Shown here piece by piece: positions 1-5,272 of a stretch of 5,272 nt of DNA. Position 1 is the first letter of the stretch. Every line of letters starts with the position of its first letter. The position numbers were made by a program, and so were the translations under genes. The notes below the pieces were generated by a model. It did no database searches. It saw nothing but the letters and a program-made list of their open reading frames with translations, and had not been told where the DNA came from. Origin of the DNA: Pseudomonadota bacterium (GTDB lineage Bacteria > Pseudomonadota > Alphaproteobacteria > Rhizobiales > Rhizobiaceae); contig JAEWFU010000252.1 in the NCBI GenBank assembly GCA_023388675.1, forward strand, positions 1 through 5,272. The letters are read 5' to 3'.

Positions 1-761
1 CGCGACTTCTGCGGCTCGAACGGGAAGAAGCTCTCGATGCCCTTGCTGGTGACGACCACCATTTCGCCGGGCTTCAGGTCGCGGACGAAACGAGCCCCGA
101 TAATATCTAGAGCGCAGGTTTCGGACGCGAGTATCCACGCGCCGTCGAGATCGCCGAGCACAAGCGGCCGTATGCCCATGGGGTCCCGGCAGCCGATCAT
201 CTTCTTGGCCGTCAGCCCGACGAGCGAGAACGCGCCCTCGAGCTGCCGCACGGCCTCGATAAAACGGGAATTGATGTCCTTCTCGCGGCTGGTGGCGACG
301 AGATGGAGGATCGTCTCCGTATCCGAGGTGGAGGTGAAGATGGAGCCTTGCTTCTGCAGCGCCCGCTGCACGGTCATCGCATTGGTCAGGTTGCCGTTGT
401 GGGCAACCGCGATGCCGCCTTCGGCAAGCTCCGCAAACAGTGGCTGCACGTTGCGCAGGCCCGCGCCGCCGGTCGTGGCGTAGCGCGTGTGGCCGATGGC
501 GCGCGTGCCGGAAAGCCGGTCGATCACGGATTGCTTGGTGAAGGTGTCGCCGATCAGGCCGACATGGCGTTCGACGTGGAACTGCGAGCCGTCATAGGAC
601 ACGATACCGGCCGCTTCCTGCCCGCGATGCTGCAACGCATGCAGCCCGAGCGTGACGATCGCGGCGGCATCCTGCCGGCCGAAAATGCCGAAGACGCCGC
701 ATTCGTCATGAAAGCGGTCGTCGGCACCTGATGAAAACGGAGTATCGTCTGCGTCTGCCAT
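1..761 (-). CDS. purF: Amidophosphoribosyltransferase (glutamine PRPP amidotransferase), C-terminus cut off by the window edge
   Basis: PurF catalyses the first committed step of de novo purine synthesis, making phosphoribosylamine from PRPP and glutamine in the cytoplasm. The visible 253 codons cover the N-terminal class II (Ntn) glutamine amidotransferase domain. The protein begins MADADDTPFSSGADDRFHDE and then CGVFGIFG, so the nucleophilic cysteine is residue 21. The preceding 20 residues look like a propeptide that is removed to expose Cys21, as known for the Bacillus-type enzymes. Other family motifs are LQHRGQEAAG (about 43-52), HTRYAT (91-96), HNGNL (121-125), TSTSDTE (143-149) and RDPMGIRPL (192-200). 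The PRPP-binding phosphoribosyltransferase domain lies outside the window, as would any iron-sulphur cluster cysteines. The ATG at 761 is preceded by GAGAGG at 771-776, nine bases away. It follows cvpA by 59 bases, the same pairing seen in enterobacteria. The identity is near certain; only the missing C-terminus is unseen. Confidence 0.97.
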   Translation of the reverse strand, partial: MADADDTPFSSGADDRFHDECGVFGIFGRQDAAAIVTLGLHALQHRGQEAAGIVSYDGSQFHVERHVGLIGDTFTKQSVIDRLSGTRAIGHTRYATTGGAGLRNVQPLFAELAEGGIAVAHNGNLTNAMTVQRALQKQGSIFTSTSDTETILHLVATSREKDINSRFIEAVRQLEGAFSLVGLTAKKMIGCRDPMGIRPLVLGDLDGAWILASETCALDIIGARFVRDLKPGEMVVVTSKGIESFFPFEPQKS

Positions 762-770
762 AAGGCACCG

Positions 771-776
771 CCTCTC
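771..776 (-). promoter_or_regulatory. Probable ribosome binding site of purF
   Basis: The minus strand reads GAGAGG here, nine bases before the ATG at 759-761. This supports that ATG as the start, which leaves a 20-residue propeptide ahead of the catalytic cysteine. Confidence 0.6.
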
Positions 777-800
777 GATTGTTTTCTGTTTGCGTATCCC

Positions 801-815
801 GCGCCAGTGTGGCGC
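801..815 (-). other. Small perfect hairpin between cvpA and purF
   Basis: GCGCC and GGCGC pair around a five-base loop, starting six bases after the cvpA stop codon in transcript order. No T-run follows on the minus strand, so it is not a standard intrinsic terminator. A five-base GC stem can arise by chance in DNA this GC-rich. It could slow RNA decay or polymerase between the two genes, but that is inference. Confidence 0.25.
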
Positions 816-820
816 AGCCC

Positions 821-1366
821 TCAGTTTTCCGGCTGTTCGGTGCCGGGCGTGTCATCGCCGGGCGATATGCGGTTCAGTATCGAGTTTTCCGGATCGTCGG
901 GCAGGATACCTTCCAGCCAGTTTCCGATACTTTCCAGCAGTGGCAGCGATTTGGCTTCCGAAATCCATGCAGGCGGGTTGGTTCCCACCAGCCACGAGAA
1001 GAACAGAAGGCCCACGGCCACCACGAGTATGCCGCGTGCGGCGCCATAGAGGAAGCCCAGCGTCCGGTCCAGCGCCCCGATGCGGCTGTCGATGATGAAG
1101 TCGGCGATCTTCATGGTGATGACCGTCACCACGATCAGCGCGATGAAGAACACGATCGCCGCAGCCACCGCTATGCGGAGCTGCGCCTGGTCCACATACG
1201 ATTCGATGTAGGGGACGACGGCCGGATAGAAGAAATATGCCGCAACCGCAGCAGCACCCCACGATGCGATCGACAGGATCTCGCGCGAGAAACCCCGCAC
1301 CATTGCAAGCATTGCGGAAACGAGGGTGAAGCCGACGAGGATTCCGTCCAGCAGGGTAATGGGCAT
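821..1366 (-). CDS. cvpA: CvpA family inner-membrane protein
   Basis: This 181-residue protein has four hydrophobic segments at about 5-24, 29-49, 64-85 and 105-127, which fits the size and topology of the CvpA family. The family hallmark RIGALDRTLGFLYGAARG spans 95-112, just before and into the fourth helix. A polar C-terminal tail (about 129-181) follows, ending in an acidic, proline-containing stretch (DDTPGTEQPEN). CvpA was named for colicin V production in E. coli and has since been tied to envelope stress and bile resistance in some enteric bacteria; its molecular activity remains poorly defined. Here it precedes purF by 59 bases and follows radA by 52 bases on the same strand, so co-transcription is likely. 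The ATG at 1364-1366 has GGAG five bases upstream. The family call is strong from the hallmark, topology and neighbour; the physiological role cannot be read from this sequence. Confidence 0.93.
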   Translation of the reverse strand: MPITLLDGILVGFTLVSAMLAMVRGFSREILSIASWGAAAVAAYFFYPAVVPYIESYVDQAQLRIAVAAAIVFFIALIVVTVITMKIADFIIDSRIGALDRTLGFLYGAARGILVVAVGLLFFSWLVGTNPPAWISEAKSLPLLESIGNWLEGILPDDPENSILNRISPGDDTPGTEQPEN

Positions 1367-1371
1367 TCAGG

Positions 1372-1375
1372 CTCC
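1372..1375 (-). promoter_or_regulatory. Ribosome binding site of cvpA
   Basis: The minus strand reads GGAG five bases before the cvpA ATG. A second GGAG lies at 1377-1380. Good spacing supports this start codon. Confidence 0.65.
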
Positions 1376-1418
1376 ACTCCAGTCGCGCAAGCGGAGACCG
1401 CTCGCCACTTGCATCCCT

Positions 1419-2816
<1,398 letters not shown>

Positions 2817-2849
2817 GGATACCTGATCCGCGACGCCGCGTTCCTTCGC

Positions 2850-3005
2850 GCCCCCCTCTGGCTTGCCAGCCATCTCCCCCACGAGGGGGGAGATCGGCCG
2901 GCCGCCCGGCTTTCGCCAATCGGCGACGTGGCAGAAGGAACGGTGAGAGCAAGGCTGCCGATCTCCCCCCTCGTGGGGGAGATGTCCGGCAGGACAGAGG
3001 GGGGC
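2850..3005. repeat. Intergenic inverted repeat with nested hairpins, like rhizobial mosaic (RIME-type) elements
   Basis: Two arms of 49 bases, 2850-2898 and 2957-3005, are reverse complements at about 45 of 49 positions and flank a 58-base centre. Each arm also contains its own small palindrome: ATCTCCCCC at 2872-2880 pairs with 2886-2894, and the same nine bases at 2961-2969 pair with 2975-2983. The centre holds CGCCaatcGGCG at 2914-2925. The element fills most of the gap between alr and radA, beginning 27 bases after the alr stop. From memory, arms of this kind (CCCTCTG, then CATCTCCCCCAC, then GGGGGGAGAT) recur between genes in Mesorhizobium, Rhizobium and relatives, and resemble the elements named RIME. 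No T-run follows on the minus strand, so it is not a standard terminator. Roles in protecting the 3' end of the dnaB-alr RNA or in partial termination are inference. It carries no coding capacity for its own movement. Confidence 0.85.
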
Positions 3006-3032
3006 AACGTAGAGAAGCTGCGCAGACAGGCA

Positions 3033-4223
3033 TCAGCTCCCCTCCCCACCCACATAGCGCCGGTGGTAGCGCTTCCCCAGCGACGTGAGCAGCTCGTAGG
3101 AAATGGTGCCGGCTGCCGCTGCGGCGTCGTCGATGGCGATGTTGGGGCCGAACAGTTCCACCCAGTCGCCGACGCTCACCGCGTCCGCGCCGAGACCGGT
3201 GATGTCGAACATGGTCAGGTCCATCGTCACGCGACCCAGAACCGGCACTTTCCTGCCATGCACGAAACCATGGCCTCCGCCGACGGTATTCACTTCCCGC
3301 AAGGGCACCCCGCTGCCGGAACTTGCGCGATGATAGCCATCCGCATAACCCGTCGAGACGACAGCGATGATCGTGTCGCGCGCGAGCGCGTGCGTCGCGC
3401 CGTAGCTCACTGTCCCGCCCGCGCTCACCTGCCTGACTTGCACCACGCGCGCTTCCGCCGTGACGACGGTCTTCATCGGGTTTTCAGCGCCGTTGACCGG
3501 CCGGCCGCCATAGAGTGCGATGCCCGGACGCACGAGGTCGAACGCGAAATCGCCATCTTGAAATGTTCCGGCGGAATTGGCCAGACTTGAATCGATCCCC
3601 GAGAAAGCCCGGCTAACCGCCTGAAACGATTCGAGCTGCTGCCTGTTGAGCGGATGATCGGGATCGTCGGCACAGGCCAGATGGCTCATCAGCACGCGCG
3701 GCGTGATCGCGCCTGTCAGCGCGTTTTCCTGGGCGAAGGCAACCGCTTCCCCTGGCGTGAGTCCCAGCCGGTTCATGCCGGTGTCGACATGGATCGCGCA
3801 GGGGCGCGGCACGTCCCCGTCCCAGCCGAAGGCTTCCCAACACGAAAGATCAGCCGGCGAGCCGAGCACCGGCAGCAGTCGATGCCTGCCGTAGGCGGGC
3901 GCTGCTTCAGGGCCGAAGAGCCCGTTCAAGACGAAGATATCCGCTTCCGGCAGTATCGCGCGTAGTGCGATGCCTTCTTCCGGCAGGGCGACAAAGAAGG
4001 TGCGGCAGCCTGCGTCCCACAGGACCGGCGCGACATGGCCGGCACCCAAGCCGTAGGCATCCGCCTTGACCACGCCGGCCACCGCCGCGGGTGCTGCCTG
4101 ACGGACAAGGCGGCCGTAGTTTTCTGCAAGCGCCTCGAGATCGATCGTCAGCCGGCCGCCGGCGAGCCGAGGGTCGGCGCCCTCGTGGAGCGTGTCGGGT
4201 TCGAAGGGAAGCCAGCCGGTCAA
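3033..4223 (-). CDS. alr: Alanine racemase (PLP-dependent)
   Basis: Alr interconverts L- and D-alanine in the cytoplasm and supplies D-alanine for peptidoglycan. The 396-residue product has the expected two-domain layout. VVKADAYGLG (51-60) carries the PLP-binding Lys53. HVDTGMNRLG (145-154), NSAGTF (216-221) and RPGIALYGG (232-240) follow within the barrel. VSYGATH (272-278) supplies the catalytic Tyr274 at the start of the C-terminal beta domain, followed by TGYADGYHR (291-299), GRVTMDLTM (330-338) and TISYELLTSLGKRYHR (373-388). The start is TTG at 4221-4223. The dnaB stop lies in the same frame just upstream, and no in-frame ATG occurs before the PLP lysine, so TTG is the best available start. 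This leaves about 24 residues before the first barrel segment. No strong ribosome binding site is seen, so translation is probably coupled to dnaB. It could serve biosynthetic (Alr) or catabolic (DadX) needs; position beside dnaB, with no D-amino-acid dehydrogenase gene beside it, favours Alr. Confidence 0.95.
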   Translation of the reverse strand: MTGWLPFEPDTLHEGADPRLAGGRLTIDLEALAENYGRLVRQAAPAAVAGVVKADAYGLGAGHVAPVLWDAGCRTFFVALPEEGIALRAILPEADIFVLNGLFGPEAAPAYGRHRLLPVLGSPADLSCWEAFGWDGDVPRPCAIHVDTGMNRLGLTPGEAVAFAQENALTGAITPRVLMSHLACADDPDHPLNRQQLESFQAVSRAFSGIDSSLANSAGTFQDGDFAFDLVRPGIALYGGRPVNGAENPMKTVVTAEARVVQVRQVSAGGTVSYGATHALARDTIIAVVSTGYADGYHRASSGSGVPLREVNTVGGGHGFVHGRKVPVLGRVTMDLTMFDITGLGADAVSVGDWVELFGPNIAIDDAAAAAGTISYELLTSLGKRYHRRYVGGEGS

Positions 4224-4226
4224 TGT

Positions 4227-5272
4227 CTATTCGAACCGCTCTGGCAGGCGGTCTTCCTCGGCAAGGTCCGAGAAGCGCGTGAACTGGCCCTCGAAGGCCA
4301 GCTCCACCGTGCCGGTCGGGCCATGGCGCTGCTTGGCGATGATCAGTTCGGCCTTGCCCTTCACGCGCTCGAATTTCAGCCGCCAGTCCTCATATTCCGG
4401 GGTGCCTTCCTCCGGCTGCTTGTTCTGCATGTAGTACTCGTCGCGATAGACGAACAGCACCACGTCGGCGTCCTGCTCGATCGAGCCCGATTCGCGCAGG
4501 TCGGCGAGTTGCGGCCGCTTGTCGTCGCGGCTCTCGACCTGACGCGAGAGCTGGGAGAGCGCGATGATCGGCACGTTCAGTTCCTTGGCCAGCGCCTTCA
4601 GGCCGGTGGTGATCTCGGTGATTTCCTGAACGCGGTTCTGGCTGGATTTGGCCGACGAGCCCTGCATCAGCTGAACGTAGTCGATGACGATGACGTCGAG
4701 GCCACGCTGCCGCTTGAGGCGCCGCGCGCGCGCCGCTAGCTGCGCGATGGAGATGCCGCCGGTCTGGTCGATGAACAGCGGCGTCTTCTGCATCATCTGC
4801 GAACACGCGACCAGCTTCTCGAAATCGGCTTCGGTGATCTCGCCGCGCCTGATCTTGGAGGACGAGATTTCCGTCTGCTCGGAGATGATACGCGTCGCGA
4901 GCTGTTCAGACGACATTTCGAGCGAGAAGAAGCCAACCACGCCGCCATTCGCGGCCTTGAAGGAGCCGTCGGCCTGCTGCGCCGGCGTATAGGCGCTGGC
5001 GATGTTGAAGGCGATGTTGGTGGCCAGCGAGGTCTTGCCCATGGCGGGACGCCCGGCAAGGATGATGAGATCGGAGGACTGGAGGCCGCCGAGCTTGCGG
5101 TCGACATCGCGCAGGCCGGTCGAGATGCCGGAAAGATGACCGTCACGCATATAGGCGGCATTGGCCATGTCGACGGCGGTCTTCACCGCATCGTTGAAGC
5201 TCTCGAAGCCGCCGTCGTAGCGGCCGGTCTCCGCCAGCTCGAACAGCCGGCGCTCGGCATCCTCGATCTGCT
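4227..5272 (-). CDS. dnaB: Replicative DNA helicase DnaB, N-terminus beyond the window edge
   Basis: DnaB is the hexameric helicase that unwinds DNA at the replication fork. The visible 348 codons cover the linker and the whole RecA-like ATPase domain. The reading frame runs in from the right edge with QIEDAERRLFELAETG, the typical linker, so the in-frame GTG at 5186 is not a true start. Counting from that GTG, Walker A is GRPAMGKTS (45-53, Lys51), the catalytic-glutamate motif is FFSLEMS (86-92), Walker B is VIVIDYVQLM (165-174), SQLSRQVESRDDKRP spans 211-225, and IIAKQRHGPTG (282-292) holds the arginine-finger region. A segment of about 15 extra residues (AYTPAQQADGSFKAANGG, 65-82) sits between Walker A and FSLEM; similar inserts are familiar in alphaproteobacterial DnaB. 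Roughly 150 N-terminal residues are missing, judged from the usual family length near 500. No intein interrupts the conserved motifs. The stop lies three bases before alr. Confidence 0.97.
   Translation of the reverse strand, partial: QIEDAERRLFELAETGRYDGGFESFNDAVKTAVDMANAAYMRDGHLSGISTGLRDVDRKLGGLQSSDLIILAGRPAMGKTSLATNIAFNIASAYTPAQQADGSFKAANGGVVGFFSLEMSSEQLATRIISEQTEISSSKIRRGEITEADFEKLVACSQMMQKTPLFIDQTGGISIAQLAARARRLKRQRGLDVIVIDYVQLMQGSSAKSSQNRVQEITEITTGLKALAKELNVPIIALSQLSRQVESRDDKRPQLADLRESGSIEQDADVVLFVYRDEYYMQNKQPEEGTPEYEDWRLKFERVKGKAELIIAKQRHGPTGTVELAFEGQFTRFSDLAEEDRLPERFE

Noticed and set aside
2899..2956. Promoter for radA inside the repeat centre (a TTGCTC on the minus strand)
   Set aside because: No convincing -10 hexamer at proper spacing accompanies it, and alphaproteobacterial promoters are too degenerate to call from this alone.
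2957..3005. Intrinsic terminator after alr
   Set aside because: The hairpins are strong, but no T-run follows on the minus strand, and the same arms recur in inverted order. A repeat element explains the structure better, though partial termination is not excluded.
4035..4739. Plus-strand open frame of 234 codons across the dnaB-alr junction
   Set aside because: It lies opposite conserved coding sequence of DnaB and Alr and has no recognisable domain or clear ribosome binding site.

Overview
This window is high-GC bacterial chromosome with every supported gene on the minus strand. In transcription order (right to left) it reads dnaB (its N-terminal part lies beyond the right edge), alr, radA, cvpA and purF (its C-terminal part lies beyond the left edge). 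The gene order, strong GC bias, a DnaB core insert and a rhizobial-type palindromic repeat point to an alphaproteobacterium, most likely a Hyphomicrobiales member such as the Mesorhizobium/Rhizobium relatives. The phylum-level call is firm. The genus is not resolved.

Region by region: 4227-5272 encodes the ATPase core of the replicative helicase DnaB. Three bases after its stop, alr (3033-4223) starts at a TTG and encodes alanine racemase, so these two genes look co-transcribed. The 216-base gap between alr and radA (2817-3032) is mostly filled by an imperfect inverted repeat at 2850-3005 with two nested hairpins, which looks like a dispersed intergenic element. Next come radA (1419-2816, branch-migration ATPase), a 52-base gap, cvpA (821-1366, four-helix membrane protein), a 59-base gap, and purF (1-761, first committed enzyme of purine synthesis).

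The genes cover core housekeeping: replication fork unwinding (DnaB), peptidoglycan D-alanine supply (Alr), recombination and repair (RadA), a membrane protein commonly linked to purF (CvpA), and purine synthesis (PurF). No mobile gene cargo, CRISPR, defence locus, tRNA or rRNA was seen, and nothing amounts to an undescribed system. The items most worth a second look are the repeat between alr and radA, the misleading upstream GTG start that the repeat creates for radA, and the TTG start of alr abutting the dnaB stop.
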